Part shown: positions 42,261 to 51,253 of the stretch, piece by piece | How positions within the stretch are numbered: the stretch's first letter is position 1 | Layout: each line of letters begins with the position of its first letter | NCBI RefSeq assembly: GCF_003480435.1 | Contig: NZ_QUJB01000007.1 | Coordinates: 1 to 64,000, forward strand | Direction: 5' to 3' | From: Clostridium sp. AM30-24 | Lineage (GTDB): Bacteria > Bacillota > Clostridia > Lachnospirales > Lachnospiraceae | Length of the DNA: 64,000 nucleotides | The notes under the pieces: generated by a model | Databases searched by the model: none | Seen by the model: only the letters and a program-made list of their open reading frames with translations | What the model was told of the DNA's origin: nothing | Position numbers and translations under genes: made by a program

Positions 42261-43151
42261 TTAAAAATAAGCAGATGAAGATGAAAATGAAGCAGCAAGC
42301 GATTCCGTATATTTTATAAAATCGGCAAGCTTTTCCGGCAGTCGTTTCTCCTTCGGGTACACAAACCATGTTTTTCTCGTCACCGGTGTTCCGTCCGGCC
42401 ATGTAAGCGGCGTGAGCGTCAGCTGATACCGGTTCTCAAAGTTTTCCGGCAGAAAACTCAGGGCATATCCCATCCCCTCATCGATCAGCTTCCATGCCCC
42501 GTCGATGTGCCCGACCATCATTCCGGACGGGTAAGCGCTCTCAAAGCACATTTCCCACCATCTGTTCAGGATCTTGGTCGTCTTTTCGTTCGTTTTATAG
42601 TCCAGCCGGTGCAGTCCGGGAAGCGCAGACACTTCCACGGCTCCTTTCGTGACAAGGAAACCGCGGGTCTCCCCTAACAGAGTCCTGTTTACCGGTCCCT
42701 CATAATCCCCGCGCAGAAATCCTACATCCACGGATCCGTCCAGGACCTGGCGGTAAAGAGCATCACTGGAATCATTGACGATCCGGAATTTTATATTTGG
42801 ATGCGCGATCTGGTACGGAACAAGAACATCTGCGAGAGAGTATTTGCTGTAAGTGTAGGAAGCGCCGATCACGATCTCCGTCAGTGCGGCATCCTGCAGT
42901 TTTTTTAATTCTTCCTTTGTGTCATGGAACAGCTCCAGATATTTTTCTGCCTGTGCGGCAAGAAAATTTCCTTCTGCGGTGAATGTCAGGCCTTTTGGCG
43001 TCCGGTCCACAATGGTACATCCCCATTCGGTCTCCATCTGTTTTAAACGCTTTGTCAGGGTCGGCTGCGTCATAAAAAGGAGATTTGCCGTTTTCGTCAG
43101 ATTTGATGTTTTATGCAGTTCATAAAGAATTCTCCAGTCGGAGTCTTTCAT
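42261..43151 (-). CDS. LysR-family regulator, tandem copy 1
   Basis: A 296-residue LysR-type regulator with the same architecture as its downstream neighbour: MKDSDWRILYELHKTSNLTK, MTQPTLTKRLKQMETEWGC, then a GASYTYSKYSLADVLVPYQ effector-domain start near 92. AAGGGATG is the ribosome site. First gene of a two-LysR operon. Target is unknown; candidates are the lactonase-MatC operon downstream or the aconitase-family gene across the Fic gene. Confidence 0.88.
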   Translation of the reverse strand: MKDSDWRILYELHKTSNLTKTANLLFMTQPTLTKRLKQMETEWGCTIVDRTPKGLTFTAEGNFLAAQAEKYLELFHDTKEELKKLQDAALTEIVIGASYTYSKYSLADVLVPYQIAHPNIKFRIVNDSSDALYRQVLDGSVDVGFLRGDYEGPVNRTLLGETRGFLVTKGAVEVSALPGLHRLDYKTNEKTTKILNRWWEMCFESAYPSGMMVGHIDGAWKLIDEGMGYALSFLPENFENRYQLTLTPLTWPDGTPVTRKTWFVYPKEKRLPEKLADFIKYTESLAASFSSSSAYF

Positions 43152-43190
43152 GGAAAAATCACATCCCTTAAGTTTTGATACTACTCAGTT

Positions 43191-44246
43191 CTAACTTTCT
43201 CTCGCGTAGTGGGTTTTTCTTCCTGCCCCTATCCTCTTAAGAACCCCTTCGTCAACCATCTTTTTCAGCGCAGCCTCAACCGAAGAGCTTCCCAAACTCG
43301 GACATCCGGATAAGACGTCCTGCTTGGTAAAGGTTCCAATTCTACTGAGCGCATATTGTTTTACAATATCATAAGAAGTACTTTTTGATCCATTATCCCA
43401 TGCAACTCGTATGCGCGTTTCAAACTCTCGGTAACAGGAAAGAATAATCCCCAGCATATATTTGATGAATTCCTTTGGATCATTTGTTCCATGGATCCAA
43501 TCCTGATCCGAAACTGCAAGCGCATCATAATAGCTTTCCTTTGTATCTGCGATTGCCTTTTCGATACTGATATACTTCCCGACCATATATCCATTCTTGT
43601 AAAGCAGTAACAAAGTTAATAAACGACTCATGCGCCCATTTCCATCATTAAATGGGTGAATGCACAGAAAATCCAGAACAAAACACGGAATTAGAATCAA
43701 CGGATCTATGATTTCTGCAGCAAGTGCCGACTGATACTGCTCGCAGATCGCTGCCACTGCATCCGGAGTCTCATATGGTTCCAACGGTTTAAAGATCACT
43801 TCCTTTGTGCCATCCGGAAAGGTCTTTGCAATTTCATTTGGAGTCGTTTTAAACTTTCCACCGTAGGAAAATGCGGTGTGTTTCAGCAGCTCTCCGTGCA
43901 GCTGAAGAATGTAATTGGGGGTAACGGAGATATAATCATGATTTTCATGGACCAGATTTAAAACATTTCGATACCCAAGAATCTCCCTCTCATCCCGGTT
44001 TCTCGGCATCGTTTTATCTTCCATGAGCTGCTTTAAGCGGCTTTTTGTGGTTACGATACCTTCAATCTGGTTCGATGCTTCGGTACTCTGAATTTTGGCA
44101 GCTTCTACCAGGCGTTCCAGTTCAACCGGTTTCTGCCGGATATAAAGTTCCTGTTTTCCCTTAAATTCATGGATTTTCGCCACATAGGACAGAATTTCGT
44201 TATCCCAAGTCCGATCTTCAAGCTTGCTATAATCAAATGTTCTCAT
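43191..44246 (-). CDS. Fic-domain AMP-transferase, N-terminal inhibitory helix (class II)
   Basis: A 351-residue Fic protein. The catalytic loop HPFNDGNGRMSR is at 197-208 and matches HxFx(D/E)GNGRxxR fully, implying nucleotidylyl-transfer activity. An inhibitory helix motif [S/T]xxxE[G/N] is present as SNQIEG at 58-63, so the protein is self-inhibited. Residues 285-350 are a winged helix (DIVKQYALSRIGTFTKQDV). GGGAG precedes the ATG. It stands alone without an antitoxin. Target proteins are unknown. Confidence 0.92.
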   Translation of the reverse strand: MRTFDYSKLEDRTWDNEILSYVAKIHEFKGKQELYIRQKPVELERLVEAAKIQSTEASNQIEGIVTTKSRLKQLMEDKTMPRNRDEREILGYRNVLNLVHENHDYISVTPNYILQLHGELLKHTAFSYGGKFKTTPNEIAKTFPDGTKEVIFKPLEPYETPDAVAAICEQYQSALAAEIIDPLILIPCFVLDFLCIHPFNDGNGRMSRLLTLLLLYKNGYMVGKYISIEKAIADTKESYYDALAVSDQDWIHGTNDPKEFIKYMLGIILSCYREFETRIRVAWDNGSKSTSYDIVKQYALSRIGTFTKQDVLSGCPSLGSSSVEAALKKMVDEGVLKRIGAGRKTHYARES

Positions 44247-44351
44247 AAAGAATCTCCCAACAAACTTGTTTTTCTCCCAATTATACCCCTATTTTGGGAG
44301 AAAATCAAATAAGTTGGGAGATTCTTTTCTTTTTGTCTCTAAAAATTACCC

Positions 44352-44387
44352 CATTCCACTTTTGAATCATTTCATTCCACCTTTCAA
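44352..44387 (+). promoter_or_regulatory. 21-bp-phased direct repeats upstream of the aconitase gene
   Basis: CATTCCAC occurs at 44352-44359 and 44373-44380, each followed by a CTTTnAA-like tail (ACTTTTGAA and CCTTTCAA). The 21-bp spacing is two helical turns, so a regulator could bind both copies on one face. The rest of the gap 44247-44554 shows a weak promoter at most. Confidence 0.45.
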
Positions 44388-44554
44388 TTTTATTTTCCCG
44401 GATGCCGATGATATGATGAGACCAGATCAAAGATAATTTGAGCGTGATCGGCGCCGCAAAATTTCAGAAAGTCAGAGTCGGCAGATCGTGCAGATGAAGA
44501 AGAAAATAAAAAAGTGAAAACAGCAGTTATGAAGATTGTGATGGAGGTTTTACC

Positions 44555-46516
44555 ATGGGAAAATCATTGACCAGAAAAATTATCGAGTCCCACTATGTTT
44601 CCGGCAGCATGACTCCGGGCGAGGAAGTTTTTATTAAAGTGGACCAGACCTTAACCCACGACATCAATGCCGTTATGACATACCTGGCATTTGAAGCGAT
44701 CGGACTTGACCGGATCCGCACGGAGTGCAGTGTCAGCTACCTGGACCATAACCTGCTCTATGTGGACAACAAGACACCAGATGACCACATCTACTTGCAG
44801 TCTGCTGCAAAGCGCTTCGGTGTCCATGTTTCCAGGCCGGGCAACGGTATCTGCCATGCGGTCCATGTTGCAAGATTCGGTATCCCAGGCAAGATCAGCA
44901 TGGGCGGTGACAGCCACACTCCGCACGGCGGAGCGATCGGAATGCTCTGTATCGGTGTCGGCGGAATGGATGTTGCGACAGCCATGACCGGAGTTCCGAT
45001 GCGTCTGACCATGCCGCGTGTCGTAAAAGTGAACCTCACAGGTTCCTTAAAGCCGGGGTGCAACCCGAAGGAAGTTATCTTAAAAATGCTTCAGCTCGTC
45101 ACCATCAAGGGCGGACTCGGAAATGTATATGAATATGTAGGACCTGGTGCGGCCGCCCTGGAGGTTCCGGCGAGGGCAACCATCGCGAACATGGGCGCTG
45201 AGATGGGCGCGACAACATCGATCTTCCCGGCTGACGCGCAGGTGAAAAAGTTTATGACCGCACAGGGCCGCGGTGACAAGTACGTTGAGATGCTTCCGGA
45301 CGAGGACGCAGAGTACGACGAGTGCATCGATATCAACTTGAGTGAACTTGAGCCTCTGATCTCATGTCCGCATCAGCCGGACAACGTGATTCCGTTAAAG
45401 GATGCGGAAAAGAAACGTGTTCAACAGGTATTCATTGGAAGCTGTACAAATGCGAGCTACGCGGATATTGCGAAAGCCGCTCTTGTATTTAACGGCCATC
45501 ATGTCAACGAGGACGTGAGCTGTACATGTGCCATCGCCTCCAAGCAGACCTACCGTGAACTGCTGCATGACGGTTACATCGATATGCTGCTCGCAGCAGG
45601 TGTCCGCATCCTTGAGATCGCATGTGGTCCGTGCTGTGCCATCGGCCAGACACCGGCGACCGACGGTGTTGCTGTCCGGACTTCCAACCGTAACTTCAAG
45701 GGACGTGCCGGCAACCCGACCGCAAAGATCTATCTTGTAAGCCCGGAGAGTGCCGCTGCGACCGCCATCGTCGGAACATTCGCAACTGCGGAAGACATTA
45801 TGGGCGAGAACGTGAAGGCCCTTGGCGGGATCAAAGAGCCGGATCAGTATCTTGTTGACGATTCCATGATCATCCCGCCGCTCTCCGAGGAGGAAGCGAA
45901 GAAGGTCGAGATCGTCCGCGGACCGAACATCAAGTTCCTTCCGGTTCCGGAAGCTCCGACCCAGTACCTCTGCGCTCCGGTCAGCTTAAAGGGCCGCGAC
46001 AATATCTCCACCGATGACATCACCCCGGCCAGTGCGGAGTTCTCCAGCATGCGCTCCAATATTCCGCTGATGTCCCAGTACTGCTACCACCGCTATGATC
46101 CGGAGTTCGCGGCCCGGGCGAAAGCCATGGGTAAGAGCATCATCATTGGCGGCGAGAACTATGGACAGGGTTCCTCCCGTGAACATGCGGCAATCAACCC
46201 GATGTATCTCGGCGTAAAAGCTGTTATCGCGAAGAGTATTGCCCGTATCCATAAAGGAAACCTTGTAAACCACGGCGTGATCCCGATGTTGTTCGAGGAT
46301 CCGGCCGACTATGACCGCCTTGACCAGAATGACGAGCTGGAGTTCGAAAACCTCCTCGACCAGATCCCGACAAGATCCATTCTCATCAGGGACAAGACAA
46401 AAGATTTCACCTTCCGTGCCCGTCTGGATCTCACAGACAATGAGATCGCAGTTATATTAAGCGGCGGACAGTTATCCTTCTTAAAGAAGCAATTAGCAGC
46501 GGAAGCAGCAAAATAA
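44555..46516 (+). CDS. Aconitase-family hydratase
   Basis: A 653-residue [4Fe-4S] dehydratase of the aconitase/homoaconitase family. Cluster ligands are Cys297 in FIGSCTN and Cys357 and Cys360 in ACGPC. Active-site segments GGDSHTPHGGAIG near 117, GPGAAALEVPARATIANMGAEMGATTSIFPAD near 196-227 and the swivel-domain NYGQGSSREHAAI near 532 are intact. This compact form, with domain 4 in the same chain, is typical of anaerobic Clostridia and may act on citrate, homocitrate or 2-methylcitrate. TGGAGG precedes the ATG. Monocistronic; no citrate synthase or isocitrate dehydrogenase is nearby. Confidence 0.9.
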   Translation: MGKSLTRKIIESHYVSGSMTPGEEVFIKVDQTLTHDINAVMTYLAFEAIGLDRIRTECSVSYLDHNLLYVDNKTPDDHIYLQSAAKRFGVHVSRPGNGICHAVHVARFGIPGKISMGGDSHTPHGGAIGMLCIGVGGMDVATAMTGVPMRLTMPRVVKVNLTGSLKPGCNPKEVILKMLQLVTIKGGLGNVYEYVGPGAAALEVPARATIANMGAEMGATTSIFPADAQVKKFMTAQGRGDKYVEMLPDEDAEYDECIDINLSELEPLISCPHQPDNVIPLKDAEKKRVQQVFIGSCTNASYADIAKAALVFNGHHVNEDVSCTCAIASKQTYRELLHDGYIDMLLAAGVRILEIACGPCCAIGQTPATDGVAVRTSNRNFKGRAGNPTAKIYLVSPESAAATAIVGTFATAEDIMGENVKALGGIKEPDQYLVDDSMIIPPLSEEEAKKVEIVRGPNIKFLPVPEAPTQYLCAPVSLKGRDNISTDDITPASAEFSSMRSNIPLMSQYCYHRYDPEFAARAKAMGKSIIIGGENYGQGSSREHAAINPMYLGVKAVIAKSIARIHKGNLVNHGVIPMLFEDPADYDRLDQNDELEFENLLDQIPTRSILIRDKTKDFTFRARLDLTDNEIAVILSGGQLSFLKKQLAAEAAK

Positions 46517-46540
46517 AATGCAATCGAATGTATTAGGATG

Positions 46541-46582
46541 CAGAAAACGCAGTCATACTCCCTCGTATGGCTGCGTTTTCTC
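46541..46582 (+). terminator. Terminator after the aconitase gene
   Basis: AGAAAACGCAG (46542-46552) pairs with CTGCGTTTTCT (46571-46581), with an inner CATAC/GTATG stem. The T run lies in the arm. Confidence 0.75.
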
Positions 46583-46758
46583 GTATCATATCGATGGCAG
46601 ATTTTGCCACAGGAATGCCACTTAAATTCCGGGAAAATTGATTGTATAATAGATATGTATGGTGCTATACTATAAAAGCCGTATTGTGTGCTGACTGACC
46701 GCGTGATGCGGACAGAAGACGATAGGAAACAGGTGTAAATACTGAGATTGGAGGCATC

Positions 46759-47739
46759 ATGGAACAGATCTATGATTTGATCATTATCGGTTCCGGTCCG
46801 GCGGGACTCGGGGCTGCGATCTACGCAAAACGTGCGGAGTTAAAGACCCTCGTGATTGAAAAAGAGATGATGAGCGGCGGACAGGTGCTTACAACATATG
46901 AGGTAGACAACTATGCGGGACTTCCGGGGATCGGAGGCTTCGATCTTGGAATGAAATTCCGGGAACATGCCGATAAGCTGGGCGTGGAGTTCGCGAAGGA
47001 CACGGTCTTAAAGATCGAGGACGCGGACCTTGCGGATGAGAACGAAGTCTTAGAGGCAGCAGAAGCAGGAGCGGGACATCCGCCTGTGATCCGTCAGGTA
47101 GTGGGAAAAAAGGAAACGAGACTCGCAAAATCGGTCATTATCGCTTCCGGTGCCCACCACAGAAAGCTTGGTATCCCGGGGGAGGCAGAGCTTACGGGAA
47201 AAGGTGTTTCCTACTGTGCGACCTGCGACGGCGCGTTCTTTAGAAAAAAGACGACGGCGGTGATCGGAGGCGGGGATGTTGCCCTTGAGGACGCGATCTT
47301 CCTTGCGAGACTCTGTGAGAAGGTCTACGTGATCCACAGGAGAGATGAATTCCGCGGAGCGAAGAGCCTGCAGAAGCGCCTGATGGAGCTTCCAAACGTG
47401 GAAATTCTCTGGGATACTGTGCCGGAGGAGATCTGTGGAGCGGAAAAAGTGGAGACACTGAAGCTTCTCAATAAAAAGACCGGGGAAAAGAGAGAACTTG
47501 CTGTGGACGGTGTGTTCGTCGCGGTGGGAATCACCCCGAACAGTGAAGAATTCAAGGGATCCGTGGATATGGATCCGGCAGGATATATTGTGGCCGGGGA
47601 AGCTGGAAAGACGAATGTTCCGGGAATCTTCGCTGCAGGAGATGTCCGCACAAAGGCGCTCCGCCAGATCGTTACGGCGGTGGCGGACGGGGCAAACTGC
47701 GTTGCATCTGTAGAACAGTACCTGTACAGTATAGAGTAG
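46759..47739 (+). CDS. trxB: Thioredoxin reductase
   Basis: TrxB transfers electrons from NADPH through FAD and a redox disulfide to thioredoxin. The 326-residue protein has the FAD loop GSGPAG at 11-16, GGQVLTTYEVDNYAGLPG near 40, the redox pair CATCDG (Cys153, Cys156), and the NADPH loop GGGDVALEDA near 170. About 20 residues, acidic and then basic, are inserted between strands near 88-115 compared with short TrxB proteins. TTGGAGG precedes the ATG. Monocistronic. Confidence 0.92.
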   Translation: MEQIYDLIIIGSGPAGLGAAIYAKRAELKTLVIEKEMMSGGQVLTTYEVDNYAGLPGIGGFDLGMKFREHADKLGVEFAKDTVLKIEDADLADENEVLEAAEAGAGHPPVIRQVVGKKETRLAKSVIIASGAHHRKLGIPGEAELTGKGVSYCATCDGAFFRKKTTAVIGGGDVALEDAIFLARLCEKVYVIHRRDEFRGAKSLQKRLMELPNVEILWDTVPEEICGAEKVETLKLLNKKTGEKRELAVDGVFVAVGITPNSEEFKGSVDMDPAGYIVAGEAGKTNVPGIFAAGDVRTKALRQIVTAVADGANCVASVEQYLYSIE

Positions 47740-47998
47740 GAATTTCCTGAGCTGAAAATTCCGTATGATACGGTAGAGGCAGTAATATTTGAACGGACAG
47801 GAATCAGAAAATCAAAAGTCATGTGTCTGAGTTTAGGTACATGAATCTTTAGAATAAAAGCCTGAGCCATCTGGATATAACAGGAAAGAAATTTCCTGGG
47901 AACAGGCGAAGAAAACAAGACATCGATCAGGAAATGTCACTTGAAAATGGTTTACAAGCAGTTTTCGGGCGGCAGACAGACAGGAGAAAAAACGATCT

Positions 47999-49321
47999 AT
48001 GAACAGAGCAGGAAGAATTATCGCGGTCTGCGGACTGAGCATGGCGCTCATGATGCCGCAGATCGCTTATGCGGCGGAAACCCTTTCGGTGCAGGTGAGT
48101 GAGAGAACGGGACTTACCACCGTCGGAAATAAACAGTCGGCATACGACAACGTGGCGATCTCCCACGTGAGCAATTACGTAAATATCCGCTCCGAGGCGA
48201 ATACCTCCAGCAGCATTGTAGGTAAGATCTACAACAACTGCGCAGCAACGATCTTAGCCACAGTGGACGGAGAAGGCGGAACCTGGTATCAGATCAAGTC
48301 CGGTACCGTAACTGGTTACATAAAATCTGAATACTTTATTACTGGCGCTGATGCGGAGAGGATCGCGAAAGATATAGGTACGGTTTATGTGACGGTAAGC
48401 GCTGACAGCTTAAGACTCCGCGAGCAGCCGAGTACCGACAGCGCGATCCTCACCACACTTTCCAAAGATGCCGAGTATCTGGAAGTAAAGGAAGAGGGAG
48501 ACTTTATCGAGATCCAGGTCGATGAATCCTTAAGCGGATATGTACATAAAGACTATGTGACTCAGCGTGTGGAGTTCAAACAGGCTGTGAGTGTCGAGGA
48601 AGAACGCCAGAAAGCGGAAGAGGACGCAAGGATCAGGAAAGAGGCGGAGGACGCTATCGCGAAGGTCGAAGCGTTAAAGAAGGAAGCAGGACAGGAGACT
48701 GCGTCTGCAAATAAGGACACCCCGTCCTCCACGATCGGAATGATTGCCCAGAATCCGAACGCGGATAACGGAACGACGAAAGAACAGAATAGTCAGAGCA
48801 GCCAGAGCACCCAGACCGGTACAAGCCAGAATACCGGAAATCAGGATACCGGCAGTACCGCAGGCCCCGGCGGAAGCGGAACTTCCACCGGCAGCAGCAC
48901 AGGAACCTCCGGCTCATATCAGAGTACCCAGAACGGTCCGGGAAGCGCAGTCTACAATTCCGCAGTCCGCACCGCGATCGTTGCATATGCGAAACAGTTC
49001 CTTGGCAATCCGTATGTATACGGTGGGACAAGCTTAACGAACGGAGCTGACTGTTCTGGATTTACGATGCGTATCTTTGAGCATTTCGGTGTGACGACCG
49101 GACGTACCTCAAGAGACCAGGCGGCAAACGGCAAGGAAATCTCCCTCGATAAGATCCAGCCGGGCGACCTGTTATTCTACGCAAGCGGAAAGACGATCAA
49201 CCACGTTGCCCTCTACATCGGTGACGGAAAGATCATCCACGCCAGCACATCAAGGACTGGCATCATCATCTCCACGGCGTACTACCGTACTCCGGCGAAG
49301 GCGGTTACATTCTTAGATTGA
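47999..49321 (+). CDS. Secreted SH3-NlpC/P60 peptidoglycan endopeptidase
   Basis: A 440-residue exported wall hydrolase. It has a signal peptide (about 1-26, cleavage near AYAA), two bacterial SH3 domains (about 54-110 and 130-190; YVNIRSEANTSSSIVGKI, DSLRLREQPSTDSAIL), a charged helical stretch (195-228), a low-complexity Ser/Thr/Gly linker (255-312) and a C-terminal NlpC/P60 domain. The catalytic Cys is in NGADCSGFTMRIFEHFG, with His in INHVALYIGDGKIIHAS. It cleaves stem peptides during growth or separation. CAGGAG precedes the ATG. Confidence 0.93.
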   Translation: MNRAGRIIAVCGLSMALMMPQIAYAAETLSVQVSERTGLTTVGNKQSAYDNVAISHVSNYVNIRSEANTSSSIVGKIYNNCAATILATVDGEGGTWYQIKSGTVTGYIKSEYFITGADAERIAKDIGTVYVTVSADSLRLREQPSTDSAILTTLSKDAEYLEVKEEGDFIEIQVDESLSGYVHKDYVTQRVEFKQAVSVEEERQKAEEDARIRKEAEDAIAKVEALKKEAGQETASANKDTPSSTIGMIAQNPNADNGTTKEQNSQSSQSTQTGTSQNTGNQDTGSTAGPGGSGTSTGSSTGTSGSYQSTQNGPGSAVYNSAVRTAIVAYAKQFLGNPYVYGGTSLTNGADCSGFTMRIFEHFGVTTGRTSRDQAANGKEISLDKIQPGDLLFYASGKTINHVALYIGDGKIIHASTSRTGIIISTAYYRTPAKAVTFLD

Positions 49322-49336
49322 GACTAAATGTTACAA

Positions 49337-49481
49337 TCCGCCAAGGTCTCGCGCAAGCGCGGACTTTGGCTCGTTGTTCGCCTAAATAAAAGACACAATA
49401 AGGAGCTGTGGAAAAACAGCTCCTTATTGTGTATAATAGGAGATAGCAGAGTAACCGGAAAGCTCAGATGGAGCTTTCCGG
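49337..49481 (+). promoter_or_regulatory. Three successive hairpins and TATAAT upstream of sdaAB
   Basis: Between the NlpC gene and sdaAB lie a 13-bp hairpin with a bulge (49337-49366), a perfect 17-bp hairpin (49393-49409 with 49416-49432) and a perfect 11-bp hairpin (49455-49465 with 49471-49481). A TATAAT box overlaps the end of the second (49432-49437). None is followed by a T run on the plus strand. They may terminate read-through and structure the sdaAB leader. Confidence 0.5.
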
Positions 49482-49532
49482 CAGCAGGATATGTAATGAC
49501 CTGAAAAATTGTAAAAAAGCGAGGAAACACAT

Positions 49533-50210
49533 ATGAATGAGATCGGAACGTTCGATATTCTGGGACCAAACATGATCGGACCGTCAAGCTCCCACACGGC
49601 GGGGGCGTTAAGGATCGCTTTTATTGCCGGAAAAATGGTGGATCAGCCGGTGGCTGTGCGCTTTGTCCTTTACGGATCATTCGCCCGCACTTACCATGGA
49701 CACGGGACTGACCGCGCGTTAGTCGGTGGAATTCTGGGATACCATCCGGACGATGAGAGGATCCGTGATTCGTTTGAGTACGCGAAAGAGGCAGGACTTG
49801 AATTTTCCTTTGAGGAGAACTTTACAGATAAAGAGATCTACCCGAATACGGTGGATATCTATGTGAAGGACGAAAAGGGAAACGAGATGTCCTTAAGAGG
49901 AAAATCCATCGGCGGCGGAAATGCGGTGATCACACGGTTGAATGGCGTTGATGTGGATCTCACCGGAAATTACAGCACGATCGTTGTGCAGCATATCGAC
50001 AAAAAGGGGACACTGGCGTTTGTGACTGCAGTCTTAAGCGCGTACGACTTAAATATCGGTTCTCTGCGCCTCTACCGTGAGAGCAAGGGCAAGATGGCCT
50101 ATGCAATCATCGAAGTAGATACGATGGTATCCACTCGGGTGGTTGATGCCCTGAAGGGCTTTGAGGCTGTGAAAAACGTACTTCTGGTACCGGCGATCAA
50201 TCTGGACTGA
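49533..50210 (+). CDS. sdaAB: L-serine dehydratase, iron-sulfur dependent, beta subunit
   Basis: SdaAB with SdaAA deaminates L-serine to pyruvate and ammonia. This 225-residue subunit shows the family start FDILGPNMIGPSSSHTAGALRIA (residues 6-28), a YGSFARTYHGHGTDRALVGG segment near 47 and a C-terminal ACT domain (about 148-223: STIVVQHIDKKGTLAFVTAVL) that may sense serine. CGAGGAAA precedes the ATG. Immediately followed by sdaAA. Confidence 0.95.
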   Translation: MNEIGTFDILGPNMIGPSSSHTAGALRIAFIAGKMVDQPVAVRFVLYGSFARTYHGHGTDRALVGGILGYHPDDERIRDSFEYAKEAGLEFSFEENFTDKEIYPNTVDIYVKDEKGNEMSLRGKSIGGGNAVITRLNGVDVDLTGNYSTIVVQHIDKKGTLAFVTAVLSAYDLNIGSLRLYRESKGKMAYAIIEVDTMVSTRVVDALKGFEAVKNVLLVPAINLD

Positions 50211-50224
50211 GGGGAGGAAAAACG

Positions 50225-51106
50225 ATGAATTTTACGAACGGTGCAGAGCTTTTAGAGTACTGCGAAAAGGAACACAAAAAGATCTCTGAGGCCATGTTTG
50301 AGCGTGAGACAACATTTTTAGAGCAGGATCCGGAGAAGACAAGAGAAAAGATGGAAAAAGCCTGGGCTATTATGCAGGCATCGACGAAGAAGCCGTTAAA
50401 GGAAAACATCGTCAGCATGGGCGGTATGATCGGCGGAGAGAGCAGAAAGCTCCACACGCTGCGGGAAAATAAGAAGAATCTCTGCGGGGATGTGGTATCC
50501 AAGGCCATCGCCTACGCGGTTGGGGTTCTCGAAGTCAACGCCTCCATGGGACTCATCGTTGCGGCCCCGACGGCCGGATCTTCGGGAGTGATCCCGGGAG
50601 TCTGCTGTTCTCTGCAGGAAAATTACGGATTCACGGACGAGGAGATCTGTCAGGCGCTATTTAATGCGGCGGCGGTAGGTTATCTGATCACAAGAAATGC
50701 CACAACAGCGGGAGCAGAAGGCGGATGTCAGGCGGAAGTGGGAGCGGCAAGCGCCATGGCAGCATCTGCGGCAGTGGAACTTTTCGGCGGTACACCGGCC
50801 CAGTGCCTTGACGCGGCATCCTTTGCGATCGTGAATATTCTGGGTCTTGTCTGCGATCCTATCGGCGGCCTCGTGGAAAACCCATGTCAGAATCGTAACG
50901 CGATGGGTGCCTCCAATGCCCTGATATCCGCAGAACTTTCTCTGGCAGGGATCAGGAGCATCACACCGATCGATGAGACCATCGGCGTGATGTACGCGGT
51001 AGGACGGTCGATCCCGTCAGAGCTCAGGGAGACTTCTCTGGGCGGTATGGCAGCTGCAAAGAGTGCCTGTGAGGCCTGCGCAGCTTGTGCGAAGAAGAAT
51101 AGCTGA
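50225..51106 (+). CDS. sdaAA: L-serine dehydratase, iron-sulfur dependent, alpha subunit
   Basis: The catalytic [4Fe-4S] subunit, 293 residues. Conserved parts: GGMIGGESRKL near 67, APTAGSSGVIPGVCCSL near 117, NATTAGAEGGCQAEVGAASAMAA near 159 and GLVCDPIGGLVENPCQNRN near 217 with the cluster-binding Cys residues. GGGGAGG is eight bases before the ATG, 14 bases after sdaAB. Serine fermentation to pyruvate is typical of Clostridia. Ends in a strong terminator. Confidence 0.95.
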   Translation: MNFTNGAELLEYCEKEHKKISEAMFERETTFLEQDPEKTREKMEKAWAIMQASTKKPLKENIVSMGGMIGGESRKLHTLRENKKNLCGDVVSKAIAYAVGVLEVNASMGLIVAAPTAGSSGVIPGVCCSLQENYGFTDEEICQALFNAAAVGYLITRNATTAGAEGGCQAEVGAASAMAASAAVELFGGTPAQCLDAASFAIVNILGLVCDPIGGLVENPCQNRNAMGASNALISAELSLAGIRSITPIDETIGVMYAVGRSIPSELRETSLGGMAAAKSACEACAACAKKNS

Positions 51107-51124
51107 GGATTGCCGGACAGAGAT

Positions 51125-51171
51125 AAACAGGCGGTACCTGATCGGAGATCAGATACCGCCTCTGTTTTTTA
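51125..51171 (+). terminator. Terminator of the serine dehydratase operon
   Basis: An A-rich left arm AACAGGCGGTA...CTGATC pairs with GATCAG...TACCGCC, closing with CTGTTTTTT. It ends at 51170. Confidence 0.88.
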
Positions 51172-51253
51172 TACCGGGTGATACGGTCACTGTGCGGTTT
51201 CCCACATCAACGCTGCCACCCGGATATTCATACTTATTAATTTTCAGAAGATC

